Source: JABSOG01 sp047617105
GTDB taxonomy: Bacteria > Pseudomonadota > Gammaproteobacteria > Enterobacterales > Alteromonadaceae
DNA: 15,319 bases
NCBI GenBank assembly: GCA_047617105.1
Contig: JBLGCB010000126.1
Location: 1-15,319, forward strand
Direction of reading: 5' to 3'
Shown here: piece after piece, positions 6,501 through 13,906 of the stretch
Layout of the letters: every line of letters begins with the position of its first letter
How positions within the stretch are numbered: the first letter of the stretch is position 1
Notes under the pieces: generated by a model
Database searches by the model: none
What the model was told of the DNA's origin: nothing
What the model saw: the letters and a program-made list of their open reading frames with translations, nothing else
Made by a program: the position numbers and the translations under genes

Positions 6501-8155
6501 ACGTTAATATTATCGTGGCTGATGCTGTTTGGATTGGTTGGTGAATGACGAAAATGCTTGAATTGTCCGCTGTTGCTGTCGTAGCGGTTGAGTCCACCGC
6601 CATAGGTGCCAAGCCATAATGCGCCTTTACTGTCAGCAAATAGGGTCGTGACCATATCATTACTCAGGCTGGTGGGATTGTTTTCATCGTGGCGGTAATG
6701 CTCAAAATGGCCGGTTTTATGATCGAGTTTATTGAGCCCGCCGCCCCAAGTGCCGACCCAGAGGTTCTTTCGCTTATCTTCTGCGATGGCCATGACTGCA
6801 TCGTGACTTAAGCTGTTGGGGTTGTCGTCTTGATGCCGTAAATGTTCAAAGTGCCCCGCTTGTTTATCATAGTGGTTTAACCCGCCGCCATAGGTGCCAA
6901 CCCACAGGCTGTTATTGCTGTCTTTGATAATGCTGGTGACGGTATTGTGGCTGAGGCTGTTGGGGATGGATTCTTCATGGCGATAGTGGTCAAAAGCATG
7001 GTTGGCCGCATCATATTGGCTAAGGCCGCCATCAAAGGTGCCAAACCATAGCCGACCTTCATTATCTTCGCTGATGGATAATACCGCATTATCACTGAGG
7101 CTGTGGGGATTGCTCGGCTGATGTTTGAAATGCCTGAAGCGTCGGGTCTGACTGTTATACTGATTCAGACCACCGTCCCAAGTGCCTGCCCAGAGAAAAC
7201 CACGGCTGTCTTCATATATTGAGTAAACTGTATCGTGGCTGAGGCTGCGGGGTTCGTTGGCATCGTGACGAAAGCTTTCGAAGTGTTGGGTGGTGGCATA
7301 ATAACGGTTAAGACCACCGCCATAGGTGCCGACCCACAGAATGCCACTGGAATCTTGGAAAATGGATAACACCACATCGTTACTGAGGCTATCCGGATTA
7401 CCTGGCTGGTGGCGAAAATGCTTAAACTCCCGAGTGGTGGGGTTAAATTGGTCTAATCCTGCGCCCCAGGTGCCAATCCATAACATGCCTTGTTTGTCTT
7501 CATGCAGGGTGATAATGGCATCGTGGCCGAGGCTGTTGCTGTCTGTGCTGTTATGGCGGAAATGGTCAAAATGGCCGCTTTTGCGATCGAAGCGATTAAG
7601 GCCACCACCCCAAGTAGCGACCCAAAGCACGCCTTTGGCGTCTTCATGAATGTCGAACACGGTATCATGGCTAAGGCTGCGAGGGTCGTCTTTATCATGA
7701 CGATAATTAATAAAACGCCGGGTTTGGCGATCAAACCGACTCAGTCCGCCGCTCCAGCTGCCGATCCAAAGAAAGCCATTTGAGTCTTCAAACAAAGTGC
7801 GGATATGACTGCCTGAAATCGAATCTGCATCAGCCGGATCATGTTTGAACACTTTAAACTCGTAACCATCATAGCGCACCAGACCTTCCTGAGTCGCAAA
7901 CCACATAAAGCCCTTGCTGTCTTGTAAGGTATCATAAATGGGCGCGTGCGAGGTTTCTTGGGTGATGGTCAGCCGTTCGAACAGGGGAGAATATCCCGAG
8001 GGCGCTGCTAAGGCTTGGCAAAGGGGCAGGGCACCGAGTAAAACCATGGCTGCAAAGCGGTGTGATATCAATCTAAATAAAGCGCGCGGCAAAGACCGTA
8101 ATATAGAGTATGAAAACGCTGCTGTCATTGAAGAGTTAAACGGTATCAGGCACAT
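3527..8155 (-). CDS. Hybrid sensor histidine kinase with two-component propeller (Reg_prop/Y_Y_Y/HisKA/HATPase/REC/GAF)
   Basis: 1542 residues. A signal peptide (to about Ala50) is followed by 14 Reg_prop blades (LWxGTxGGGL motifs, residues 83-705), enough for two seven-bladed periplasmic propellers. Next come a Y_Y_Y domain (about 770-855) and one membrane helix (about 860-882). HisKA follows, with His913 in AHELRTP. The HATPase has an N-box at DNSIKF (Asn1032), G1 at DTGIGM (1059-1064) and G2 at GLGLT (1101-1105). A receiver domain follows (Asp1216/Asp1217, phospho-acceptor Asp1261 in LLDVMMP, Thr1291, Lys1313), then a GAF-like domain (about 1350-1515). All catalytic residues are present, so it should sense a periplasmic ligand and autophosphorylate. 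Bacteroides HTCS proteins share the front half but end in an AraC-type DNA-binding domain. This one has no output domain, so phosphate must pass on or act through partners. A second ATG lies 9 codons in; neither has a good ribosome site. Confidence 0.93.
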   Translation of the reverse strand: MCLIPFNSSMTAAFSYSILRSLPRALFRLISHRFAAMVLLGALPLCQALAAPSGYSPLFERLTITQETSHAPIYDTLQDSKGFMWFATQEGLVRYDGYEFKVFKHDPADADSISGSHIRTLFEDSNGFLWIGSWSGGLSRFDRQTRRFINYRHDKDDPRSLSHDTVFDIHEDAKGVLWVATWGGGLNRFDRKSGHFDHFRHNSTDSNSLGHDAIITLHEDKQGMLWIGTWGAGLDQFNPTTREFKHFRHQPGNPDSLSNDVVLSIFQDSSGILWVGTYGGGLNRYYATTQHFESFRHDANEPRSLSHDTVYSIYEDSRGFLWAGTWDGGLNQYNSQTRRFRHFKHQPSNPHSLSDNAVLSISEDNEGRLWFGTFDGGLSQYDAANHAFDHYRHEESIPNSLSHNTVTSIIKDSNNSLWVGTYGGGLNHYDKQAGHFEHLRHQDDNPNSLSHDAVMAIAEDKRKNLWVGTWGGGLNKLDHKTGHFEHYRHDENNPTSLSNDMVTTLFADSKGALWLGTYGGGLNRYDSNSGQFKHFRHSPTNPNSISHDNINVIYENSRGELWIGTDGGLNRYEPENQRFVRWQHQPANFHSLSDNGVNTIFEDSKGWLWVGTKDGLNKYNAKRGAFIHYSEKDGLGDNTIHAIIEGTKGQLWISTNKGLSKFYMSTESFRNYDINDGLQNNLFSTGAVYRSQQDELFFGGVNGFERFFPRKVKDNQQQPTVVLTDFRLFNQSVPIADPSATTAKPSAASVADTKSVNNSGLVLSKAIDELTEITLGYQQNQLSFGFTALGFANPMKQQYSYRLQGWDKNWIVTDAHNRYASYNNLSPGHYTLQIKAANPDGFWNPQAKTLKITIVPPTWQTWWAYSAYGLALAALGIGLFQVLRRKIHDQQALNLKLTQVNHLKDEFLANTAHELRTPLNGITGLAESLIDGVGGPQSKTSNANLAMIVASGKRLANLVNDILDFSSLKDHHLMLHTHPVALYTLADEVLTLSRPLLGDKAVSLINAVPEDFPAVMADEARLQQILHNLVDNSIKFTNSGEITITAHMVKQKIKISVKDTGIGMAKDQLAVIFDALNQANDSIMQDAPQHNNQDSACNNTGLGLTVSQQLVQLHGGKLSVKSKPDKGSTFSFSLDACKEKGTLDASHYQQVSRLHFLEDSINNSNNNNAQDNISADIITDIPIGLPASLMLPEEDQAFDVHHDEFDGSHFRLLLVDDEPINRQVLSNHLRKQRYQLVEASGGEQALELIKHDGPFDLILLDVMMPQMSGYEVCQKLREKRSINSLPIIFLTAKNQVVDLVQGFAVGANDYLSKPVTQHELLARVETQLKFLCINRQLERKVTDRTTSLLKSNRKLSALSDICSQISAMPDINALLSTIYDRLSQLMDIDVFTIGHYKPEQQIIEYPLSVVGGDLVPALFMSMKETNRPAVWCMEHKKPLILNDYNLDYSEYFGDDPMPTPTFGKPTVTVMYWPLIVADRAIGVMTVQSCEKYAYNEHQQHMIQTLAVTTAFALDNAKSHPNMVQTNHGLADIHQSVAEVENL
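6473..7771 (-). repeat. Exact 48-residue (144-bp) repeats inside the kinase propeller
   Basis: The LW(V/I)GT motif recurs at residues 129, 177, 225, 273, 321, 369, 417, 465, 513 and 561, every interval exactly 48 residues. Each unit has the form HFRHxxxNPxSLSHDxVxxIxED, then SxGxLWVGTxGGGLNRYD. Flanking blades (83, 608, 651, 696) are less regular. The coding DNA is therefore a 144-bp tandem repeat prone to recombination. The many short open frames on the opposite strand here are shadows of it. Confidence 0.9.
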
Positions 8156-8283
8156 ATTATTGCTGCTTTTTGCTGATTTAAGGGTTATCTGATTGTTAAG
8201 CTTAGCCCATTGTCAGGTAGAATCCAGAGAAAAAGGGAATTGAGTCGCGGGTTTAACCACAATGTGGGATAAGAGTGTGGTTT

Positions 8284-8317
8284 AAAAAGGAGGTATGGGC
8301 GGGCACGTTGTCCCGCC
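8284..8317 (-). terminator. Probable terminator of the FG-GAP lipoprotein gene
   Basis: GGCGGG (8298-8303) and CCCGCC (8312-8317) form a GC-only 6-bp stem with an 8-nt loop. On the minus strand TTTTT follows after about 9 nt. It lies 18 nt past the lipoprotein stop codon and ahead of the kinase gene. The kinase therefore probably has its own promoter, or receives only partial read-through. Confidence 0.5.
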
Positions 8318-8335
8318 GATGATTATGTCTGGTGT

Positions 8336-10198
8336 TTAAGGCATCAACAAGTTTTCATAGCGGACAATTTGTCCATTACCCAGCCATGGGTGACCATCGG
8401 TAAAAGAACTGACAATGTCTTTGTCGCCGTCATTATCCAAATCCTCAACAATCATCGAGTTTAAGGTCAGTTGCGGATCATAACTGGCGATGAATTTTAT
8501 TGACGAAAAAGTCCCGTTAGCCCAATTCTTGATCCACAGTATTTGCTGATTGTTGCTGCTAAAGACAATATCCTGATGGCCGTCATTATCTATATCTGCA
8601 ATAACGGTGTTCGATAACTTGTAGGGCAATTCTAAGATCAATTGATGGTCAGCAAAGTTACCGCTGCCATCATTTAAAAACAAGCGATACTGATTGGCGA
8701 TGGTTGTTCCACTGTTGCTGGTTAGCCGTTCTAAGGCCAGGATGTCGATGTGTCCGTCATTGTTAAAGTCGCCACTGTGATTAATAAACTGAGATTGACT
8801 ATCAGGGTCAGTTCGAAAGAGCAGGTTATTGACTGACAAGGTGCCATCGCCACTGTTCATGGCCAGTTTAAGTTGCTGGTTGCCGCCAGCATCAAAATTA
8901 CTAAACACCATCTCACTGGCACCATCATGATTAAAGTCGTTAAACATCAAGTAGCTGGGTTGGTCGATGCTAGGGTTACCCCAGTTTAGTGATTGCTGGG
9001 TAAAACTGCCATTACCGCTATTTTCGAAAAAATGGATGTCATAGGTATGGCGACTGGTGTTAGACACCTTGGTCACCACATCCAAATGGCCATCACCGTT
9101 AAAATCGGTCACATAGGGGCTTGGCACTGGACCGCCGCGAACCGGATCGATTGTTCCAAAACTGTCATGGATAATCTGTGGCGCAGAGAAAGATTGCGGC
9201 CCCAATTGTTCCAGCCATGCTAGATTGTAAGAAAAACCATCATAACCAGTTTGAATGATGTCTAACGCTTGATCGCCATCAAAGTCGATGACAACAGCAG
9301 GGTAATGTGCCAATTCAGTGGCAAACGCAATGGTTTCGAATTCACCGTTTTCGCGGTTTTTAAATTGGATGATTTTAGAATTCGGTGATGATTCGGTGGC
9401 TGCTTTTATCGCCAATATACTGCCCCAGCCTTGGTTATTGTTAATGTCGGCCATTAAACGCTGTGCCGGACTGTTATCGATAACAGTCGCCGTATCTGCG
9501 AACAGGGGAGGGGCAATAAGGGTGATATTGGATTCATCTGTGGCGGTTGCGCCATCATTGTCGGTGACCATGAGCGCAAATGACAACAGTTTATCAGTGC
9601 GGACATTGGGGGTGGTAAAAGTGGTTGATGACTGGGTGGCGTCGGTTATAGTGACATCAGGCCCTGCGGTTTGGCTCCACTGATAACTGACAATGCTGCC
9701 ATCAGCATCAGTGCCTGAACCTATGAGTGACCCCTGAGTTTGCTGGGTAATGGTTTGGTCTTCTCCAGCATTGGCGGTGGGCAGTTGATTGACATTCAAT
9801 ACGGTAATATCAACGGTATCGCTGGCGCTAGCCCCCTCATTGTCGGTGGTCTGTAATTGAAATGTCAGTACTTCATCACTGGTGATTTCAGGTGTGGTAA
9901 AGGTGGTGGTCGCTGAATCTGGTTGAGCTAGTGTGACCTGAGTACCTGCGGTTTGGGTCCACTGGTAACTGGTTATACTGCCATCAGTATCAGAGCCTGA
10001 TCCCGCTAGTGATACTTGGGTTTGTTCATTTACGTTCTGATCTGCGCCTGCACTTGCCGTTGGTGCAACATTTGCTGGTGGCGTTACCAGTGGAATGGTG
10101 GGTGGCGTTGTTGACGAACTGCCGCCGCCACAACCGGACAATATAAACAAAATGGATGGTGTGATAATCTTTGTGAGTTGTCGCACTGACATGGTCAT
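8336..10198 (-). CDS. Lipoprotein with two PKD-like domains and FG-GAP/VCBS repeats
   Basis: The chosen start is the ATG at 10196-10198, preceded by AGGGA. A longer frame to 10243 opens with GTG and no ribosome site. The 620-residue product has a lipoprotein signal (FILSGC, lipidated Cys23) and a Gly/Ser/Thr/Pro linker. Two PKD/REJ-like immunoglobulin-fold domains follow (about 46-134 and 139-227; each with NAGxDQ and GSDxDGSIxSYQWxQTAG). The C-terminal region has FG-GAP/VCBS motifs such as DFDGDQALD, DFNGDGHLD, DFNNDGHID, DIDNDGHQD and DLDNDGDKD. These are typical Ca2+-binding loops of a seven-bladed propeller. It should sit on the outer membrane or cell surface, probably binding a polymer or protein partner. 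No catalytic domain is visible. The kinase with a periplasmic propeller lies just downstream, so a shared sensing role is possible but unproven. Confidence 0.88.
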   Translation of the reverse strand: MTMSVRQLTKIITPSILFILSGCGGGSSSTTPPTIPLVTPPANVAPTASAGADQNVNEQTQVSLAGSGSDTDGSITSYQWTQTAGTQVTLAQPDSATTTFTTPEITSDEVLTFQLQTTDNEGASASDTVDITVLNVNQLPTANAGEDQTITQQTQGSLIGSGTDADGSIVSYQWSQTAGPDVTITDATQSSTTFTTPNVRTDKLLSFALMVTDNDGATATDESNITLIAPPLFADTATVIDNSPAQRLMADINNNQGWGSILAIKAATESSPNSKIIQFKNRENGEFETIAFATELAHYPAVVIDFDGDQALDIIQTGYDGFSYNLAWLEQLGPQSFSAPQIIHDSFGTIDPVRGGPVPSPYVTDFNGDGHLDVVTKVSNTSRHTYDIHFFENSGNGSFTQQSLNWGNPSIDQPSYLMFNDFNHDGASEMVFSNFDAGGNQQLKLAMNSGDGTLSVNNLLFRTDPDSQSQFINHSGDFNNDGHIDILALERLTSNSGTTIANQYRLFLNDGSGNFADHQLILELPYKLSNTVIADIDNDGHQDIVFSSNNQQILWIKNWANGTFSSIKFIASYDPQLTLNSMIVEDLDNDGDKDIVSSFTDGHPWLGNGQIVRYENLLMP

Positions 10199-10271
10199 AC
10201 GTTCCCTAAATACAATTTTACAAGTGAGGTGAAATAGTATCACTACTGACCAAGTAGATTCAAATTTAACA

Positions 10272-11621
10272 TCAAAAATAGTCCGTTAAGTCCCATGACA
10301 TCAACAGAGACTTTGCCGCATGTGAGGTGTAATAAATAGGTCGAGTATGGATATGACTGTCTTTCAATCCACCGACCAGATCACACAGTTTATAGGCCAT
10401 TTTAGGGGCGTAATTATCGATATACAAAGTCAAACTTTTGGCTTTGGTATTTTTGCCGCTTTTTATTTCTATGGGAATAATATCACCGAGCGCATTGGTG
10501 ACCAAAAACTCCAATTCAGCCTTATTGCCACTTTGCCACGCGTAGGTTGACGTTACCCCAGTAGATAAAAGCTCGTTCTGAGCAAAGTTCTCAGCCATAT
10601 AACCTTTGTAAGCAAAGGATTGCTCAATTACTTGCGGGTACGGGCAATTGATTAGCGCATGTAATATGCCGATATCGTGGATAAACAGCTTAAATCGACC
10701 ATCTTGTTCGTAGGCATAAAGTGGGCTTGTTGGTTTTCCATCAATGATTGGTGATTTGCTGATAAGGTTGGTGCTTGCTAGGTAGTCTATTAGTGATTGG
10801 AAATCGCGATATCTGCTCTTGCCTTTAATGATGTCGCTAAATTTAAAGCGTTTGACGTTGGTGTCGACGGCGGCACTGAGTTGCTTAGGGATATTTCTGA
10901 AAACCGCTTCTAATTGCGCGGCGATAAATTTGTTCTTGGCATCATACTTACCAAAATCTCGGATATATCCTTTAATCAAATCGGTTTGTATTTTTCTGAC
11001 TTCACGGGTTTTTTTAATGATGGCTGAATCACTGGTAAACCATTTTTTGACTGCCGCAGGCATTCCACCAACAAACAGATGTTGCCGATAGAGCTCTGTT
11101 AACTTTTCGTGCACGGTATCATTTCTGATTTGCTGTTCAAATGCTCTGGTCAGTGGCGCGTTACCTGCGGCCATCACAAACTCATAAAAAGACATCGGAT
11201 ATAAGGTTAACTCATACGCTTGACCCACAGGGTAACGTTCAATTAAGCCAATATTCGACCCTGATGCACATAAGTAAACATCCGGCCTTTGCTCCTTAAA
11301 ATATTTGAGACTATTGAGTGCATCCTGACACAGGCCGATTTCATCGAAAAATAATAAGTCGGTGACCGGATTAAAATCCTGACCGATAAATATAGCAATC
11401 CGATCAAGCAATTCATTGGCTTTGATAGAGTCTGAGAAGAGATTTTTGGCCCCGGGGGTGTCTTCAAAATTGATTTTAAACACCTTGTCAAAATGATGCT
11501 GACCAAACAAATGTTCTATTAAGTAGGATTTCCCTACCTGACGCGCACCATCAAGCATAACAGGGATTCTGTCAGACGAATTTTTCCATTCAATTAAAGT
11601 GTCAAGCAGGTTACGTTTCAT
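10272..11621 (-). CDS. AAA_14/DUF4143 family ATP-binding protein
   Basis: The computed frame reaches 11651 at a TTG. The ATG at 11619-11621 has GAGG 6 nt upstream and is preferred, giving 449 residues. The N-terminal P-loop domain has Walker A GARQVGKS (25-32, Lys31) and Walker B LLFFDE (Asp93-Glu94), followed by LCASGSNIGLI, a sensor-1-like strand. The C-terminal DUF4143 region ends in a PD-(D/E)XK-like motif, ELEF (Glu371) with IEIK (Glu385-x-Lys387). The family is widespread, often in many copies per genome, and its biochemical function is not settled; links to toxin-antitoxin or nucleic-acid processes have been proposed. It has its own promoter and an upstream 33-bp repeat array, which suggests dedicated regulation. 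The stop is 73 bp from the FG-GAP lipoprotein start. No damage is seen. Confidence 0.9.
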   Translation of the reverse strand: MKRNLLDTLIEWKNSSDRIPVMLDGARQVGKSYLIEHLFGQHHFDKVFKINFEDTPGAKNLFSDSIKANELLDRIAIFIGQDFNPVTDLLFFDEIGLCQDALNSLKYFKEQRPDVYLCASGSNIGLIERYPVGQAYELTLYPMSFYEFVMAAGNAPLTRAFEQQIRNDTVHEKLTELYRQHLFVGGMPAAVKKWFTSDSAIIKKTREVRKIQTDLIKGYIRDFGKYDAKNKFIAAQLEAVFRNIPKQLSAAVDTNVKRFKFSDIIKGKSRYRDFQSLIDYLASTNLISKSPIIDGKPTSPLYAYEQDGRFKLFIHDIGILHALINCPYPQVIEQSFAYKGYMAENFAQNELLSTGVTSTYAWQSGNKAELEFLVTNALGDIIPIEIKSGKNTKAKSLTLYIDNYAPKMAYKLCDLVGGLKDSHIHTRPIYYTSHAAKSLLMSWDLTDYF

Positions 11622-11666
11622 CGTCTGCCTCTTGGCCTTTGAGTAAGTCAATTAACTATGACAATT

Positions 11667-11695
11667 ACTATAAGCGATTTTTGCAGTTAAAACAA
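11667..11695 (-). promoter_or_regulatory. Sigma70-type promoter of the DUF4143 ATPase
   Basis: On the minus strand, TTGTTT (11690-11695) and TATAGT (11667-11672) lie exactly 17 bp apart. The -10 matches the consensus at 5 of 6 positions. Transcription would begin near 11660 and give a leader of about 40 nt ahead of the ATG at 11621. The 33-bp repeats then lie immediately upstream of the -35. Confidence 0.5.
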
Positions 11696-11711
11696 AGAGA
11701 AAAGAAAAATT

Positions 11712-11843
11712 AAAACACATTATGGATAGCAATAAATAGCCTGATTTGACGATTTTTGATAGGAATAAACAGCTTGGTTTGACTATTTTGGATAGGAATA
11801 ATTGACCGGGTTTGACTATTTTAGATAGGAATAAATGGCCCAC
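11712..11843 (-). repeat. Four tandem 33-bp repeats upstream of the DUF4143 ATPase
   Basis: Plus-strand units beginning TTTGACTATTTTnGATAGGAAT start at 11745, 11778 and 11811, spaced exactly 33 bp, with a degenerate fourth unit at 11712-11744. The block ends 17 bp before the -35 of the ATPase promoter. It may be an operator array, since 33 bp is close to three helical turns. The repeats also lie in an open minus-strand frame (11652-11843, GTG start) encoding four copies of an LFLSKIVKxxx-type 11-residue unit. Several unit differences are synonymous there, so a leader peptide cannot be excluded, but no ribosome site is visible. Confidence 0.8.
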
Positions 11844-12016
11844 ATTTTATACTGACCATCGGCTCTAATCAATTGGGAGATAAGGGGGGCGTTTTCCACA
11901 ATCACCCCTAATTTAGTCACAACAATAATGTTGGTTTAGGAGTACTTTGGTAAGAGTTCCCAGCACAATGAAAATTCTCCGTCCGCAGCAACGAATCGAA
12001 CCGCATAACTCATCAT

Positions 12017-13141
12017 TCAGAACTTAGAGAACATCAACTGACACCATAAAGAAAACTTTTTATCGGTGATAAAGTATGTGCCTTGTTCTTTGTCCACCAT
12101 TTCGTTTTTCATCAAGGCTTTGAGCGCCGCCAACAGTGTTTGTTTGCTGGTATTAAGCTGACCCAGGGCATCAAGGCGAAATAAGCCGTTGCCGTTAAAC
12201 AGTATAATGGCTTTAAGGGCGGCTTTTTGCGATTTGGTTAGATGTTCATAAATCATCCGGTATTCGCCATCGCTTTGTTTTACCATGGTCGTCAGCACCT
12301 CTGTTACAACTTGTTTATCAATTTGTTTATCACTAGGCACAGCCAGATAGAAAAAATGATAGCAGGCTTGTTGCAACAATTTCGATTCACCATCAACTTG
12401 CTCAAAAAGATAATCAAAAGCTGTTCTCGATAAATGCCCCGTCAGGTGATGATTGGCAAACTGAAAAAACACATCAGGTTCAATGGCATTGAGTTCGATA
12501 CCGGTGGCCATTGAAAACAGCGGTTTGCTGTGGTGGGTAAACAGGCCGGTTAACAGGTGTTTTTTTGAGCCACAAAAGATATAGCTGATATCGTGGTGTT
12601 GGATATACTTGCGGATCACCGCATCAATTTTCTTTTCTTTAATATCACTAATTTGTTGAAACTCATCAAAAGCAACAACCACCTTGATATTGTGGTCGGC
12701 TGCATATTGCACCAGACCATTAAAGGTGTCTTCAATCAACTCATCAAAATCTCGGCTGGCAAGGGTAGGGCTGAATGCCGGGTTGCCGGACTGGTCAATA
12801 TTGATGCCAAAATGCACTTTTTTAAAATACTTAACCAGTTGTTGAGAGGCCGTTTTTAAAGACAGTTTCATCGATTTTGCCGAGGCCTGATAAAACAGTT
12901 TGGCAAAGTCATTGGCCGTTAATATTTCGAATAAATCGACGTAGATGGTAATAAATTGTGTTTGGTCAAAGTGATGGCCGAACAATTGCTGAATCAATGA
13001 AGACTTACCGTAACGTCGTCTGGAATACAGTAGTATATTTTTGCCATCGCCACACAACTGTTTCATTGTGGCAATCTCGTTGTGTCTGCCGCAGAAGCTT
13101 GAACCAGTGGCAAAATTATCATACCTGAATGGATTTTTCAT
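12017..13141 (-). CDS. P-loop ATPase, archaeal-ATPase-like (ATPase_2) family
   Basis: The frame extends to 13210 only through a TTG start with no ribosome site. The ATG at 13139-13141 opens the conserved-looking N-terminus (MKNPFRYDNFATG, then FCGRHNEI) and gives 374 residues. Walker A is the RRxGKS type (YSRRRYGKSS, 39-48, Lys46), with Ser40 where many P-loops have Gly. Walker B is VVVAFDE (Asp159-Glu160), followed by ISYIFCGS, a likely sensor-1 strand. The C-terminus (about 290-374) is a winged-helix-like module (LFRLDALGQLNTSKQTLLAAL). Unlike many relatives it shows no C-terminal nuclease motif. Members of this group are often found beside mobile or defence genes, but a function cannot be named. 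It is a single gene, bounded upstream by a hairpin and REP-like repeats, and downstream by about 170 bp without genes. Confidence 0.85.
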   Translation of the reverse strand: MKNPFRYDNFATGSSFCGRHNEIATMKQLCGDGKNILLYSRRRYGKSSLIQQLFGHHFDQTQFITIYVDLFEILTANDFAKLFYQASAKSMKLSLKTASQQLVKYFKKVHFGINIDQSGNPAFSPTLASRDFDELIEDTFNGLVQYAADHNIKVVVAFDEFQQISDIKEKKIDAVIRKYIQHHDISYIFCGSKKHLLTGLFTHHSKPLFSMATGIELNAIEPDVFFQFANHHLTGHLSRTAFDYLFEQVDGESKLLQQACYHFFYLAVPSDKQIDKQVVTEVLTTMVKQSDGEYRMIYEHLTKSQKAALKAIILFNGNGLFRLDALGQLNTSKQTLLAALKALMKNEMVDKEQGTYFITDKKFSLWCQLMFSKF

Positions 13142-13213
13142 GGCGGGTATTCCAAAAGCGAAAACATGAGTTTTATTATAATTGATGAGTAAACAAAGGC
13201 AAGTAAACAAACA

Positions 13214-13245
13214 GCGGTAAAAAAAATTCTTTACCGCAGTTTTTT
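13214..13245 (+). terminator. Hairpin with T-run ahead of the ATPase_2 gene
   Basis: GCGGTAAA (13214-13221) and TTTACCGC (13230-13237) form a perfect 8-bp stem with an 8-nt A/T-rich loop. It is followed on the plus strand by AGTTTTTT. It looks like a plus-strand terminator, but no plus-strand gene precedes it. It may stop antisense transcription into the region or act within the minus-strand leader. Confidence 0.4.
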
Positions 13246-13257
13246 ACTTTTTCTTAA

Positions 13258-13459
13258 AAAAGAAGGAGGGCCAGGTCTTGCAATCATACATTCATGACAT
13301 TAAAAGAAGGAGGGCCAGGTCTTGCAATCATACATTCATGACATTAACAGGAACGAAAAGCATGAACCACTGCTAATGCTGATGAATGTTGCAAAGCGTA
13401 AGATCACTTCATACCGTTGTGATCAATATTAAAAGTGTGTGATTGCAAGACCTGGCCCC
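13258..13459. mobile_element. REP/RAYT-like repeat element: two direct 44-bp copies and one inverted copy
   Basis: Two identical 44-bp units (13258-13301 and 13302-13345) contain GGGCCAGGTCTTGCAATCAT. An inverted partial copy, reading GGGGCCAGGTCTTGCAATCA on the minus strand, lies at 13440-13459 or slightly further out. From memory, this motif occurs around REP-associated tyrosine transposase genes in marine gammaproteobacteria; that is recollection, not a search result. No transposase gene is present. The 90-bp interior holds another inverted repeat, GATCAC...GTGATC (about 13402-13424). This is best read as a non-autonomous or decayed element. Confidence 0.6.
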
Positions 13460-13561
13460 GGCTTAATCAGACCTGTAATTAGCCTAACATCACTTGATCT
13501 CAACCCTGTTTACCGCTATCGTGACCCGCAATAACAATCACCAAATAATGAGCACTAAAAA

Positions 13562-13894
13562 ATGAAATCTTACCTGAATAAAATATTGTCAATATTGATG
13601 TTACTACTCAGTCCGTTGGTTTGTGCAGACATGGCGGATATTGCCGCGCTTGACGGCAGAGTTAGTGTCAGAGTCAGCCAGATTGAACAGCTGAACTTGC
13701 TGCTTAACTCGGATGAAATCGACACCCTCAAAGCAGATATGATCAGTGAAGAAATCAACACCACCAACCTGACGGCTGAGCAAGCCAGCGAAAAGTATCA
13801 ACTCTCATCCCATCTGACCCGTTATATTCATATGAAAACCCTAAATTATGGCCTATATAGTGGCGGTGGCGATGGTCTTGAGCCGCCAGAATAA
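13562..13894 (+). CDS. Small secreted hypothetical protein
   Basis: 110 residues. It has a clear signal peptide (MKSYLNKILSILMLLLSPLVCA, cleavage near Ala22) and a mature part of about 88 residues that is mostly acidic and helical (IEQLNLLLNSDEIDTLKADMISEEINTT is typical). The end, LYSGGGDGLEPPE, is Gly/Pro rich. It has no domain I recognise and no cysteines in the mature part. The ATG has only a weak GAG 10 nt upstream. It lies 12 bp ahead of a membrane-protein gene on the same strand, so the two probably form an operon whose products meet at the inner membrane or periplasm. It begins 100 bp past the REP-like element. Expression is plausible because of the intact signal peptide and the tight spacing. 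Confidence 0.65.
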   Translation: MKSYLNKILSILMLLLSPLVCADMADIAALDGRVSVRVSQIEQLNLLLNSDEIDTLKADMISEEINTTNLTAEQASEKYQLSSHLTRYIHMKTLNYGLYSGGGDGLEPPE

Positions 13895-13906
13895 GCAGGT
13901 GCAGAG

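Noticed and set aside
7326..7783. Open frames opposite the kinase propeller region
   Set aside because: They are shadows created by the 144-bp coding repeats of the kinase.
10199..10243. N-terminal extension of the FG-GAP lipoprotein
   Set aside because: It starts at GTG with no ribosome site and would bury the lipoprotein signal behind 15 extra residues.
11881..11922. Terminator hairpin for the ATPase_2 gene (GGGG...CCCC)
   Set aside because: The stem is only about 5 bp with an 18-nt loop and there is no T-run on the minus strand.
11990..12006. tRNA-like T-arm sequence (minus strand GGTTCGATTC)
   Set aside because: The neighbouring bases do not form a T-stem, and no acceptor, anticodon or D arm is present.
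13142..13210. N-terminal extension of the ATPase_2 gene
   Set aside because: It depends on a TTG start with no ribosome site, and the family-like N-terminus begins at the internal ATG.
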